From assembly GCA_026419775.2 (NCBI GenBank), contig JAOPGA020001542.1:1-36232 (forward strand): a stretch of DNA of 36,232 bases, given 5' to 3'. The notes beneath the pieces were generated by a model. It saw only the letters and a program-made list of their open reading frames with translations, did no database searches and was not told the origin of the DNA. Positions within the stretch are counted from its first letter, which is position 1. Each line of letters begins with the position of its first letter. Shown piece by piece: positions 1 to 11,186 of this stretch. Made by a program: the position numbers and the translations under genes. The stretch is from Acrasis kona (taxonomy: Eukaryota > Heterolobosea > Eutetramitea > Acrasida > Acrasidae).

Positions 1-1397
1 CTAATAATTGTAATCTCTCTTGTGTCTACGCATATACGTGTGAGCATTAATGAGACGTAAAGGTTGTTTACGTGAAGTGGTGAGGTGATGAGGCGATATT
101 TCTTTACAAAGGGCCTTTGCTGTTTCTTCGCAGTTTTTTTTAGTGGCACAGAATACCAGCGCTGATTTATCGGGAATGACTTCCGATATTAACGCGCTCA
201 AATCTTGATTTGGGTTGGATGATTTTAATTGTCTGGACGTAATCTTGTCCTTGGTCATGACTGTGGAATTGACCACCGCGTATTCTGTTAGTGGAACTGG
301 TCTATGTGTTGCTTCGCATTTCTATATTTAATGTACAAGGATTGAATGTGATTTTTTACTTTTGCTTGTAACCAATCTGCTATTTGGTCAAGATTGGGTA
401 TGGTGGCGCTCATTGCAATCACTTGTACTCTTCCATTTGTTTTTGTGAGCATGCTTTCTAATATCTGTCCTCTTGATTCTCCCAACATGTGAAGTTCGTC
501 CACTACCTGTGCATGTGTTAGCGAATGGTGAGATGATGATGTGTGTGAAATTACAATGAGGGGTAATTCGTGTAGGCGATTATTGAGTAATAAGTTATTA
601 ACGATTGAGTTTGCTTTTTCAATGGTTGCGATCATTAAAATGTTTCCTTTGATGAATGTGAGATGGGTGATGATGATGAATGTTACCTGATGGTATGGAT
701 GGATATAATGTACCGTGATGTGAATAATATCCTTCTATTTGAAAATTTAACTCTGATGCGAATGATTCGAGACTGGCAATCTTTTCTTCTACAATGGAAA
801 CGTAAGGAAGTACGAATAATGCTTTTCTGAACGGAATGAGTGATTGTGGTGGATGGTTGTGTTTTACTTTTTGAAAACTTGAACCGTTCGTAGTAAGCAA
901 ATTTCTGCTACGAGTGTTTTTCCACCACTGGTAGGTGCACCATAGATTACATTTGGACAACCTCGTCCAAGTTCTATAATTTCTAAAATCTCTTTCTGCC
1001 ATTGATACAAATCATTTATTCCTTTACTCTATAAATTGATTAGAATGTGATAATAAGGAACATACCGCGAAAATTTCTTGGCATTTTTTTGGAAGACCAT
1101 AAAAAGTGCTTTTTGATGGTTCTATATTCATGACATCAATGGTGTTGGAATAATCTGCCTCATCAGAAAATGTGTTGAGTTCCCCGGGATCCAGGTTCTC
1201 AACATTAAACTGGTCAAATGAGTCATCCAATGGAAGATCGATGTCATCAAAACTGGACTGTGGAACCTTTAAAGTTAGTGTTTAACAAGCCTATTTGTAC
1301 TTACTATATCAACCACGATATTTGTTCGTGCTTTTTTTGCTTTTTTTTCATTGATTGAATTACTTATTTTTCGTTTTAAATTTGATGTTCCTAACAT
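1..1397 (-). CDS. HELQ: HELQ-type Ski2-family DNA helicase, N-terminal part (cut by window edge)
   Basis: ATP-dependent 3'-5' DNA helicase of the HELQ/POLQ group, acting in the nucleus on stalled forks and crosslinks. Eight exons are recovered by frame continuity: 1397-1305, 1266-1066, 1028-868, 826-687, 646-555, 506-360, 321-72 and 25-1, separated by introns of 37-48 nt. The first exon starts MLGTSNLKRK and is Lys-rich. Motifs in order are Walker A (PTSGGKTLVAE, near 920), FVLPYVSIVEEK (motif Ia, near 800), IATIEKANSIVN, DELH (motif II, near 490), MSATIPNL (motif III, near 400) and VIPDKSALVFCATKKNCEE (start of the second RecA domain, near 150). These segments resemble animal HELQ more than POLQ. 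The rest of the helicase core and the C-terminal domains lie left of the window. Family is certain; HELQ versus POLQ is very likely but judged by eye. Confidence 0.9.
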
Positions 1398-1659
1398 GTC
1401 GTCTGTGACATTTGTTTGTGTTGTAAGAAAGTTAGAATTATTCAAGTATTTTCAGTAAATTGTAATCTAGTGACCAACTAGGAATACTGCTCAGAAGTTG
1501 ATAACATTAGTTTTATGGTTATAGCATCTGTCCAAAACTCTGCTTGTTATTATGCTGTTAAATCGTTTTAACATATCAAAATAAATCAATTGAGTGACAA
1601 CGTATAACTCCTCACCCATTTCAATCAATTTTTATCAATCCGTTGTAATTATATTAAAA
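1398..1659. promoter_or_regulatory. Divergent promoter between HELQ and the GH1 gene
   Basis: A 262-bp AT-rich spacer between two divergently transcribed genes, so it must hold both promoters. No clear TATA box is visible. A short inverted repeat, ATGTC-N6-GACAT (1396-1411), overlaps the HELQ start codon. An open frame continues upstream of the chosen GH1 ATG to a GTG at 1594, but the signal peptide fits only the ATG at 1660. Confidence 0.5.
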
Positions 1660-3141
1660 ATGAGGCTAGTCATTTTTTGCACTCTACTTTTCGTCCTCTC
1701 GGTGATTACCTTCACAAGAGGCCACAAGATTCCTTTCCCCAAAGATTTCGTGTTTGGAACAGCCACCGCTGCATACCAAATAGAAGGTGCCGCCAAAGAA
1801 GACGGTCGTGGACCATCAATTTGGGATGAGTTTTCTCACACACCCGGTAAAACTTTCCAAGGCGCAACAGGAGATGTTGCTTGCGACCACTATCATAGAT
1901 TAGAAGAAGACGTCAAGTTGATGGTCGACATGGGTATTAAATATTATCGCATGAGTATAAGTTGGTCTCGCTTGTTGCCAAACGGAACCATAGACAACAT
2001 CAACCAAAGGGGCATTGATCACTACAATAAGGAGATTGACATCTTGGTAAAGAATGGAATTAAGCCATTCGTTACTCTATACCACTGGGATCTACCATTG
2101 AACTTACACAAAAAGTACGGAGGCTGGTTAAACAAAGATGCTTCCATGAAGCATTTTGGAGACTATGCCGACTTGTGCTTCAAGTCCTTCGGAGATCGCG
2201 TAAAGAATTGGATCACATTCAATGAAGCTTGGTGCTCGAGTGTACTAGGTTACCTAAACGGCGTGCACGCACCAGGACGCTGCACCAACTGTAAACCAGA
2301 GCAAGGTGATTCCATCAAAGAGCCATATCTAGCAGCCCATTCCATCATCCTATCACATGCAGTCGCAGTCGAGACTTACAAAAAAAGATACCAGCAATCC
2401 CAAGGTGGATTCATCGGAATGACCATGAACAGTGATTGGGGTGAACCTCTAACAGACAAGCCAGAAGACCAAGATGCATCAGAACGCATGATGGAGTTCC
2501 AACTTGGTTGGTTCGCAGATCCAATCTTCAAGGGTGACTATCCACCAGTCATGAGACGTCAAGCTGGCAGTCTTCTACCAACCTTCACATACTCTGAGAA
2601 GCAATTACTATTAAGAGCAAAGAGTGACTTCTTTGGTTTGAACCACTACTCTACCGCCTACGTGTCAGCAAGAAGCAGCGTCAGCAACGACAATGACTAC
2701 TTTGCTCACATGAACGTATCCACCACACATGAGAAGGATGGAAAGCCCATCGGAGTGATGGCAGACTCTCCATGGCTGTATGTGGTGCCATGGGGTGCAC
2801 GCAGAATCGTGAACTGGGTATACAACAGATACAGGATCAAGATCTACGTTACTGAGAATGGATGCGACGTCCCCAACGAAGACAAGTTACCATTCGACCA
2901 GGCCATCAACGACACATTCCGCGTCAGCTACCTACATGGTTACTTGAATGCAATCAGCGAGGCCATCCAACAGGACAATGTACCCGTTGCTGGTTACTTT
3001 GTTTGGAGCTTCATGGACAATTACGAATGGGCCGACGGTTATGCAAAGAGGTTCGGAATTCATTACGTTGACTATGCAAAGAACAACACCAGAACAGCAA
3101 AGGCAAGTGCCAAATGGTATGCAGAATTAATTAAACAATAA
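1660..3141 (+). CDS. Secreted/lysosomal beta-glycosidase, glycoside hydrolase family 1
   Basis: Retaining beta-glucosidase-type enzyme, predicted to hydrolyse beta-linked glucosides or related sugars in the secretory or lysosomal space. The ATG at 1660 gives a typical signal peptide (about residues 1-21, MRLVIFCTLLFVLS...), so I reject in-frame codons further upstream. The whole 493-aa protein is one intact GH1 barrel without introns. It opens with FVFGTATAAYQIEG, followed by RGPSIWDEF, a TFNEAW acid/base motif (Glu189; Pro is more usual after the Glu) and a VTENG nucleophile motif (Glu399). WSFMDNYEWADGY forms the aglycone-side loop and KRFGIHYVDY is near the end. AATAAA overlaps the stop. 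The gene converges on the coiled-coil gene with only 16 bp between stops. Exact substrate cannot be read from sequence. Confidence 0.95.
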   Translation: MRLVIFCTLLFVLSVITFTRGHKIPFPKDFVFGTATAAYQIEGAAKEDGRGPSIWDEFSHTPGKTFQGATGDVACDHYHRLEEDVKLMVDMGIKYYRMSISWSRLLPNGTIDNINQRGIDHYNKEIDILVKNGIKPFVTLYHWDLPLNLHKKYGGWLNKDASMKHFGDYADLCFKSFGDRVKNWITFNEAWCSSVLGYLNGVHAPGRCTNCKPEQGDSIKEPYLAAHSIILSHAVAVETYKKRYQQSQGGFIGMTMNSDWGEPLTDKPEDQDASERMMEFQLGWFADPIFKGDYPPVMRRQAGSLLPTFTYSEKQLLLRAKSDFFGLNHYSTAYVSARSSVSNDNDYFAHMNVSTTHEKDGKPIGVMADSPWLYVVPWGARRIVNWVYNRYRIKIYVTENGCDVPNEDKLPFDQAINDTFRVSYLHGYLNAISEAIQQDNVPVAGYFVWSFMDNYEWADGYAKRFGIHYVDYAKNNTRTAKASAKWYAELIKQ

Positions 3142-3157
3142 ATGAGTTAAAATGTTT

Positions 3158-5805
3158 TTATTGTGATTGTTGCTGTTGTTGTACTCTCTTTATCATATCA
3201 CTTGGACTAAACATTCCAGCCACAGTGCGTTTGCTCTTTTCTCCTTGTAACGTTCGAAGTTTGTTTGAATCCAGAGTGAGCGCTCCTCCTTTCGAGTCAA
3301 CAACCAACATGTTATTTATACCAAGTCGAAGCTGTCTGTTTGTCATGGGTTCATTTAATGTCTTGATGCGCAATAACTCTGCACGTATTTGTTCAATCTT
3401 GCTCTTTTGCGAGTTGACTTGTGATATCTTTTCGTTCATTAATCCAATGGCAGCATCCAAGTTCACGTAGGTGACGAATTCGTTCATGATCATGTTGACC
3501 TTTCCAAATTGTAACTCTCTGGTCTTCTTCCTCTTCATGTCTTCAATGTCCCTAATGTTCCTGCTGCGTAGGTCCTCATCATACTTCTTTTGTCTTTCTT
3601 GAATGTCCCTTTCTTCCACCACCTGTCTAGTCACACTCTCAAACATGGTCATCAGCGACACTGTTGGTTGTTGCATGTTGTGGTCGTCAGCATATGCATA
3701 ATTGATGAGGTCCATCAATGGGGGTTGTATGGATAATTTTGCAATGACTTGTTGTTTTGGAAGAGCATCTAGTAGAGCACGTGGATCGCTCGTTCTTAAC
3801 CTGTCGCACATGTAGCGAATGCTGCTTAATAATCTTTGTTCTCTGAATAACCTCTTTACCGTTATGGTTCGCAGGTACTTCAACCGATGACCTCTATCGG
3901 CAATAGCACGCGGCGTTCCATGGTCTACTCCCAATGTGGCACTCTGTTCGTCGCAATCCCACATGGTAATTCCTGACTTATTAATTTGTAGTTCTGCAAT
4001 TTGTGCTCTCTTCCACTCATTCAACTTTTTATCACCAATGGCATGTGCAATACGTGCATCAAGACGTTTCAACTCCAACAATTTTTGTTCACATTTTTCT
4101 TTGTAAAGTGTAGGAATGTTATGGTCAAGATCAATGGTCTTTCCTTTATTAATAAATGCTTTCAAAAAGGATAAGGCATCAATTAACCGGCTCTGGTTGA
4201 GTTCCAGATCCTTTACGGTGTGTTGTAATCTCAAACAATCAATTCTCATCTTTTCCATACTTCTCAAATTCTTATTCTCCAGCGCTCTCTTCTCGAACTG
4301 AATGTAGCTGGTGGTGATTTGGTTCATCTTGATAATCTCCTCCAGGGCTGCTAATTTGCTCAACATTTGATTCTTGATTACATGAATTTGTCTTCGCTTG
4401 TTCTTTGTGGTATCCTTGCTGCTATCGAATTGTTCTCTCAAGCTATCGATGCGCTCTCTTAGATTACTCAACCGTTGCTCTCTATCCTTTTCTTGTTGCT
4501 GTAATTCTTGCACCTTGATCTTTCTTGCAGCGGCCTTGTCCTCCTCTGCTTCAGTGTCCTTGAGATAATTAGCATATACTTGCTCACGCTGTGTCAAATC
4601 TCCCTTGATGGATTCCTCCAATTCTTGTTTTAGTTTTTGTACATCGATTTGTAGTTTTTGTTTTTGATTGTTCATTTGAACCGTCCTCTCGTCCATGTTG
4701 GTCAAGCTCATGCCATCGGTTCCCTCCATCAACACTTGCTCTTGTTGCGAGATGTCTCGTTGTTTGAGACGTAAGTTTTGAATAGAGGCCAGGTTGGATC
4801 TTGCTTGAGATTGTTCTTGTATGAGTTGGATTTGATATTGTTCCACTTGTTTGGTAAAGTTGACCTGTAGGTGTTTTCTCTTTGCTTCCAAATTATTGAG
4901 CTCCACTCTAATCTTGTCCATTTGAGCATCGGTGACGCCTATATCTGTTTCGTACTCCGTCACTTCCAAATCCAACAAATCCAAAACCTCTTCTCTGGAT
5001 AGCCCCAGCACTTCCTTTGCGTATTCTAATCTTTTGCATTTTCGAATGTGATCTTGTCTCATCTTTTCTTCAAAGTACCTGGATACCTTTTCTCTTCGTT
5101 GATGAATGATTTCTTGTTGTACTTTTTTGTAAATGAGAGGAGATTGTTCGTGTGCTTCTCTGATGTATCGTTGACGCGCAGCTATGCTCGGTCTTAGGTA
5201 TTCGTCCACTGCTTGTCTGACTTCGTTGGCCTCCAAGTCGACGGGTAGCCTCGTGAATTCTTCAAAGTGATAGGTGAAGTGACCTCCTAGTTTTCTTCCA
5301 CTTCTTGCGATTTTATCGGCGATCCATTCCCTTTGTTTGACTTGAGCCAGTTGTTTGACCTCGTCGTGAGTGATTGATTTGTCATTTTCTTCGTGAAGTT
5401 GCATTGCGAATCGATTGATCTGCTCTTTCACTTCAATTTCTGTCAACTTTTTTATTAGATTTGTTTTTTTAATGTAGGTGTCGAATGTTAATTGTTGTAG
5501 CAGTTTTAATTTCTTTCCCGCTTCTTCTTCTCTTTTGCGTTCAATCTCCATTAACTTTTGCATGCGAAGTAACTTTCTTTTTCTTTGCTCTTCTTTCATT
5601 ACCGTTACCTCCTGTTAGAGATTGAGTTGGAAATGTAATGGATGAAAAGGAGACTCACATTGTCTATTTTTGATTCTAGCTTTGATTTCAAGATTTTATT
5701 TCTTCTCACAGCGGCCTTATCTAGCAGAAGCAATGCTTCTTGTCTTGCGATTGTCTCATCTCTAACCTGCTTTATATATGTATCATCATCGGTCGAGAGA
5801 GACAT
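3158..5805 (-). CDS. Long coiled-coil protein of unknown function
   Basis: A two-exon gene: 5805-5659 (ATG, MSLSTDDDTYIKQ...) and 5611-3158, joined across a 47-nt intron (GTGAGT...CTAACAG) in phase 0, giving 866 aa. The second exon has its own internal ATG at 5599, but frame and splice signals show it is not the start. Most of the protein is Lys/Glu/Gln/Arg-rich heptad sequence, probably several hundred residues of coiled coil. A less charged central segment (ITMWDCDEQSATLGVDHG, about residues 590-690) contains a possible small globular patch. The tail is Gln-rich (RVQQQQQSQ). I do not recognise the family. A cytoskeletal or flagellar structural role is possible from composition only. It shares a divergent promoter with the GT18 gene. 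Confidence 0.85.
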
Positions 5806-6019
5806 TGGACCGTTTATTTGAACAATGTTTCCCTCCAAAATGAGTTGTTTAGATCAAGTGTGTTGTACTCGCGAGAAACAATCTTTGATCACAAAAAACA
5901 ATGTGGCTGGAGTAAGTTAAAATATTATTGACTGTCTGACTTCGAGTCCTTCGTTATACACAAAAATTATCGAAGGATACAAATTGTAAACCCTATAAAT
6001 ATCCAAATGGCATAACGAT
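5806..6019. promoter_or_regulatory. Divergent promoter with TATA-like box
   Basis: Spacer of 214 bp between the coiled-coil gene (left) and the GT18 gene (right). TATAAAT lies at 5994-6000, only 20 bp before the GT18 ATG. If it is used, the 5' leader is extremely short or translation starts later. No comparable box is seen for the leftward gene. Confidence 0.4.
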
Positions 6020-7225
6020 ATGAGGAGCAAGAGAAAAAGGGTGTTTGTTGTTATCTCTATTGTTATATTCTTGATACTACTTCAACTTGTCTTCATGCTG
6101 TACATGCACACAGAGGAGAAGCACATGCTCGAACAAATACTTCAACAAAATCATAATGACGAGAAAATTCACTTGTTGGGAAATGCGGTAAAAACGAAGA
6201 CAGACTTGATAAAACCAACATCTTCGGCCCCGGACAAAAAAACAATGAGACAAATTTTGATTTACCATCCTACAAGAATAAACCTAGCCTATTGGGAAGA
6301 TAACGGGGGCCCGTCAGGCGAGATGGTTGTATTTAGAACTCTCGAAAGGGCATTGGGACTAATCGATGATGTAAATGTAACATTAATTCTCAATTCAACA
6401 GAATTTCACAACAACATCAAAGATCACGATTATCACATGATCTTCTCCGACTATTATTCAATGGAAACCGTACAGCCCGACATTCTACAACAATTAAAAC
6501 ACAAATTTCGATTTTTAGATTTTTGGGGGACCAACCAACACATTATCGATACCATCTACAAGGCACCATTCCATCAAGAGCAATTTCTAACGCCCTACAA
6601 AAACTCGTTCAATTCATTTCTAGGAATCGCCATCAATCCATTACCACAAGAATACATGATTCACGTCAAGAACAAACAACAAGATCAATTACAAATCTTG
6701 TTGTGGGGAAAAGACAACCATTACTTTGCACAAGAACATTGGGATCTCATTCACAAAATTCGCGAACAATTTCCCAACATTGCCATTCACTCCACCATAC
6801 AGAGACTATGGCCCGGACAACCCAACATTACCAACCACAAAGTACTAAAACACAACGAATGGACTCGACTATTGGCACAAAGCAACATCATCATGGGAGT
6901 AGGATGGCCAGTCATCGGTCCCACCGTACTAGAAGCCATCGCCGCCGGATGCGTCTACATGAACAAGAAGGACTTTTACGCGCCTCAACACCACGAAACG
7001 CTCCACTTTGATTCTCAACATCCCTACGCAAGAGATTTATTTCATGGACCACCGCTAGTATACGACGTGGATCACAATCAACACCAACAAGTCATGAACA
7101 CCATTCGAACCATCATCGACCGTCGCAAACAAATCCAACCCACCATCCATCCAGATTACACCATGAACAGCGTAGTGCGCAGATTACAACAAATACTCGG
7201 CAACAATAAAACGTTTATTACTTGA
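6020..7225 (+). CDS. Type II membrane glycosyltransferase, GT18 (MGAT5-like) family
   Basis: Predicted Golgi beta-1,6-N-acetylglucosaminyltransferase-like enzyme of the type that branches N-glycans. At 401 aa it is shorter than animal MGAT5 (about 740 aa). The N-terminus is a classic type II anchor: basic MRSKRKR, then a hydrophobic segment at about residues 8-28, then a charged stem. The C-terminal third carries the donor-binding region typical of GT18: MGVGWPVIGPTVLEAIAAGC near residues 291-310, then SQHPYARDLFHGPPLVYDVD and a terminal helix with HPDYTMNSVVRRLQQIL. The animal N-terminal regulatory region and cysteine pairs are absent, so this is a minimal catalytic version. No introns. Its TGA overlaps the formin stop codon on the other strand by 8 bp. 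Family assignment is by remembered motif similarity and the exact acceptor is unknown. Confidence 0.8.
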   Translation: MRSKRKRVFVVISIVIFLILLQLVFMLYMHTEEKHMLEQILQQNHNDEKIHLLGNAVKTKTDLIKPTSSAPDKKTMRQILIYHPTRINLAYWEDNGGPSGEMVVFRTLERALGLIDDVNVTLILNSTEFHNNIKDHDYHMIFSDYYSMETVQPDILQQLKHKFRFLDFWGTNQHIIDTIYKAPFHQEQFLTPYKNSFNSFLGIAINPLPQEYMIHVKNKQQDQLQILLWGKDNHYFAQEHWDLIHKIREQFPNIAIHSTIQRLWPGQPNITNHKVLKHNEWTRLLAQSNIIMGVGWPVIGPTVLEAIAAGCVYMNKKDFYAPQHHETLHFDSQHPYARDLFHGPPLVYDVDHNQHQQVMNTIRTIIDRRKQIQPTIHPDYTMNSVVRRLQQILGNNKTFIT

Positions 7226-10200
7226 ACTTACTAAATGCCGAATTGAGTGCGTTGGAATCGATCGCTTCGCCACCCTCCAATTCACCTGCACCACCCGTTC
7301 GTTTCTTTCGCAGCGCCGTTCCATTCTTCAAATTCTTCGCCTTCTCGTCCAACACTCCCCTGCCAACCAACGCATCGGTCTTGTCCTTTGCAGCAGTCTT
7401 TTTTGCAGTGATGGCGCTGCTCGCACCTGCCTTCTTGCTCTCCTCCTTTAATTTTTCCTTCTTGATTCGATCCTCCTCCTGCTTGATTCTCTTTTCTTCC
7501 AATTTCTTTTGTTGTTCGTTCTTGTCGGCTGCCTTTTGGAACAATCCCATAAATTCGTCCACCGATTTGAAGAACTTGTCCGGTTCCTTCAACATGTCCT
7601 TCTTATCTTCGTTGAATAACACTGCAGTCTTTTCCAATTCCTTCAACATGTCCGCCCATTTATCGTCGATCGTGGACAAATCAGCAATTGATTTTTCATA
7701 AAAGGGTTGCATTTGAGCAACGAATTGATCGTTCTCCACGTTACCTTCCTGGGCAATTTTGATTTGCTTCTTGATGAGATCCAATCCCTTTTTACATTCG
7801 CTCACGTCTTCTTCCAATCCGCTGATCAACACTCTGGTGGATGGATTCACGTGTTGTAGGTCGTTCGAGAATTCGCTCGCCTCTCGATGCTTATCCTGCA
7901 CGAACTGCACGATGAACTGTAACAAACTGCTCTTTCCGTCGCTGCTCTTCGTGTCCGCTAATTTGCTCAAACTTTTTAATTTGAATCCATGCACCACTTT
8001 TCTTGCATTTTGACCGTTGAGGAAATTACCGACCGTCAAGATGATGCCGAGTAATTTTTTGAATTTATCGCTCGTGGATAATTCTTTGGCTGCCAGGGTC
8101 AAGCATTCCATATCGGGTCTGATTTTGCTAATCATGCCCATGAATTTCAATTTGAAATCCCATGCTTCCAGACGATTGGGCAAATCAGGTATGCCGTTCA
8201 TGACCCTGAAGAATTTATCTGGTTCTGCCAAATCAGATTCGGGACCATCGAATGCCATCACGGTATCTAATTCTTCCTGAGTGGGCGCGATTTGTTTCAA
8301 GGTGCCCATGTTGTTGTCGTTGATCACCTTCTCGTCCATTTCGACGATGGCGCTTCTTACTTGTTGATAGGATAGACCGCGCAAACTACCCAACTGTAGC
8401 GACACTCCGTAACTTCTCTTGCCGTCGATCAGCGTGATGAGTTCCTTCTTTTGAACCACTTCCTTTGCGCCTGCATCTGATTTGGGTTCGTTCTTTTTGG
8501 TGGTGAACATTAATTCTAATTCGCCAAGATTGAGCGTTTTGGCGATGGCTTGGGATTGAGCGGCCACTCCGCCGCTGATGAATATGGAATTGTTCAAATC
8601 CTTCTTCATGATTGATTCGAAATGGAAATTTCTGGTTGCTTCTTTGGGCTTGATTGCTGGTAGCGCTGGTAATCCACCTGCCATCATGCCTGGTCCCATC
8701 ATGCCTGGTGGTGGAGGTGGTCCTCCCATGCCGGGTGGAGGTGGTGGTCCTCCGAATCCACCCATGCCTGGAGGTGGTGGAGGTCCTCCGTGGTCCTCCA
8801 AATCCTCCTCCTCCCAGTTGGTGGCGGTGGCGGCGGTGGTCCTCCAAATCCTCCTCCTCCCATTGGTGGTGGCGGTGGTGGGGGTCCTCCAAATCCTCCT
8901 CCCATTGGCGGTGGTGGCGGTGGTGGCCCTCCAAATCCTCCTCCTCCCATTGGCGGTGGTGGGGGTGGCGGCCCTCCAAACCCTCCTCCCATTGGCGGTG
9001 GTGGGGGTGGTGGCCCTCCGAATCCTCCTCCTGATGGTGGCGGTGGTGGAGGAGGTCCTCCAAATCCTCCCATAGGTGCTGGCGGTGGAGGTGCTGGTGG
9101 TCCGGTTGAAGGTGCAGGTGGCGCTACAACAGCAGCAGCTGGTCTCTCCAATGCCTTCTTCAACTCATCTTGCAACTCTTTAATCTTTTTGGTTTTATCC
9201 TTGATGGTGTCCTCCAACGTTTGTATTTGTTTCTTGTGCGCAGCAGTGTCCACTGGATTAGATTGATTCTTTTTTAACGATTCGATCTGATCATTAAGTT
9301 GTTTCATCTTGATTGCATCTTGATCACTTGTTTTTGACGATTGACTCAATTGCGAATTCTTCAATGTCAGATCGCTGATTTTTGATTCCAACGATGTGAT
9401 GGTTTGTAATTGTTCTGATTGTTTCTTTTCCTTTTCTTCGAATGAAAGTTGGAGCGCGGAATGTAAAGCGCGTAATTGATCCAATTCTGTTCTTGATTGT
9501 TTCAGGTCGCGATTTAATTCCTCAATGAACAATTGTGTCTTTTCGTCCACGGTGCTTGATTTGTTCCTGATGGCATCTTCGAGGTCGCTGATCTGTTGTT
9601 GTTGTACTTTGACGCGATCTTCCAATTGTATTTCCTTCATTGAGATCATGTCCACGGTGCCTGCTTGTGGGTTGATGCTTCTGTTGATGATCTTTTCTAG
9701 ATCGCTCCATCCTTCATCCATGGTCTTGTTTGTTAATCGATCCAAACCATATCCTGAATAGGTCAGTAGGTTCAAAAGTACGTTCATGTAGTGATGGTAG
9801 GATTTGGTTCCGCTCAACTGCACCTTGAGTACTTTGGCAATCTCTGTCGGATCGGTCACGTTGACACGTGCTGTGTGATGTTCGTGATCGCTGCTGTCGT
9901 TCATCCAATCCAAAAAGACGTCGATCTGAACCAAATAGTCCTTGATTGTTTCGTCTTGATCGTCATCGTGTGTTGGTGATGAACTGCTTCCTGCGGATGT
10001 TTCGCAGGGATCTAACCTTGGCGTGGTGGATAGTGATCCTGAACGGAAGGTGGTTGCTGATTCATTTCGTAAGGACTCTACGAGCTGTACGATACCGATC
10101 TGTCTGAATTCCTTCTTTAGAACGAAACGTATGCCTTCTTCGGGTGCTCTTTGAATGATTAGTCGTTTTGTTGTGAATGTAGTCTTACGATGATAAAAGC

Positions 10201-11186
10201 GAGTTTAGTAACATGACCAAAACTGTCTTGTATGCTTGATCTCTTTCATCTCTTAGCCAGTTCACTACGCTTTGAAAACGTTTGGCCTCTCTCTTGATTA
10301 GTCTGAAGTGATTGAGACCATCTATACATAGAGCGTAACCTTCTGGTGACCAATTGCAAATGATGGCCAGTATAAAAGTAACTTCTCTTCTAGTGTTGAT
10401 GTTTGGTGTGTCCAAAATTAACGCAAGGTTTCTAACCGACTCCTTGTCATCAAGGAAAGCACCCATTCCAGTCTATGAAAGTGAGAATTGTAGCGATGAA
10501 TCAAACGTACGGGTGTATCAAGTATGGCCTTGATTCCATGAACAATCTCAGCTTGTTTGTACAGGTCCTCCTTGGATTTTATTTTGATCATGTTTGTGGA
10601 TGCAAGTGCTTCGCTCAAGCAGGCAGAACCTCCGTTAATGATGAACTGGTTAGCCCATTGTATTGGTCCTATGATGATGTTAAATGATTGAGGTGATGAT
10701 TCGTTTACCTGTTCGAAGTTGAATGGAGAGTTTTTGTAAAGTTTTGAGTTCATAATTTAACAGTTTTAGTCTATCCATCACCGCTACAGGATGCTCTTCT
10801 TCCTCGTCTTCGTTGAGTTTCGACTGCATCCTCTTGTAGTTTTGAATAGCCAGATATTTTGCTTTTTTGCTTTTACCCATCTCCAACTCAATAACAGCGG
10901 GATTCGCCATCATTTCTGTTAACATTTGTTCAAATTCCTCATCAACTTCCTCTTGAGTCATGGTGATGTTAGAGTCATCGATGTCTTTATCATATATAAC
11001 GGTAACAGGTGCGAGGTTGGTAGAAGTAGATCTTTTGCCCTTTTTGATATCCTTTAGTTTTTTCTCTTCATCCTTCTTCTCTTTTTTCAATTTTTCTTTG
11101 TTCTCTTTTTCCAACTTCTTTAGTGCCTTTTTCGCCTCCTTATCGTTTGGCGATGTTGGAGTAGAAGTGGAAGTTGCTCGTAACAT
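7218..11186 (-). CDS. Diaphanous-related formin (GBD/FH3-coiled coil-FH1-FH2-DAD)
   Basis: Actin nucleator and elongation factor regulated by Rho GTPases. Exons are 11186-10709, 10668-10511, 10472-10189 and 10148-7218, with introns of 40, 38 and 40 nt. Order: Lys-rich N-terminus (about residues 17-52), GBD/FH3 armadillo region (about 80-450, including IKAILDTPTGMGAFLDD across a splice), coiled coil (about 480-630), FH1 with seven-proline blocks separated by GGGFGG, then FH2 with GNFLNGQNARKVVHGFKL and SLSKLADTKSSDGKSSLL. The tail GVLDEKAKNLKNGTALRKKR resembles a DAD autoinhibitory motif. Where most FH2 domains have lasso tryptophans the start reads RNFHFESIM. The frame changes twice inside FH1 between about 8782 and 8817 (see findings). 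FH2 itself is intact, so I think a sequence error is likelier than a dead gene. About 1,280 aa. Confidence 0.93.
8700..9130. repeat. FH1 proline tandem repeat (G-rich on + strand)
   Basis: Tandem copies of a 42-51 bp unit encoding seven prolines plus (M/T/S)GGGFGG on the minus strand, followed towards 8700 by shorter PPPPPGMGG units. The + strand is a long run of GGTGGTGGCGGTGG-type sequence. Unit length varies by single glycine codons, and one unit near 8790-8820 carries extra bases that break the frame. Such arrays expand and contract and are difficult to assemble. Confidence 0.85.

Noticed and set aside
1594-1659. GTG-started extension of the GH1 gene
   Set aside because: No ATG, and it would bury the signal peptide; the ATG at 1660 is the sensible start.
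8578-9266. Long Gly/Pro- and Val/Leu-rich open frames on the + strand and alternate minus frames in the formin FH1 region
   Set aside because: They arise from the low-complexity repeat, which has no stops in most frames. The formin frame explains the sequence.
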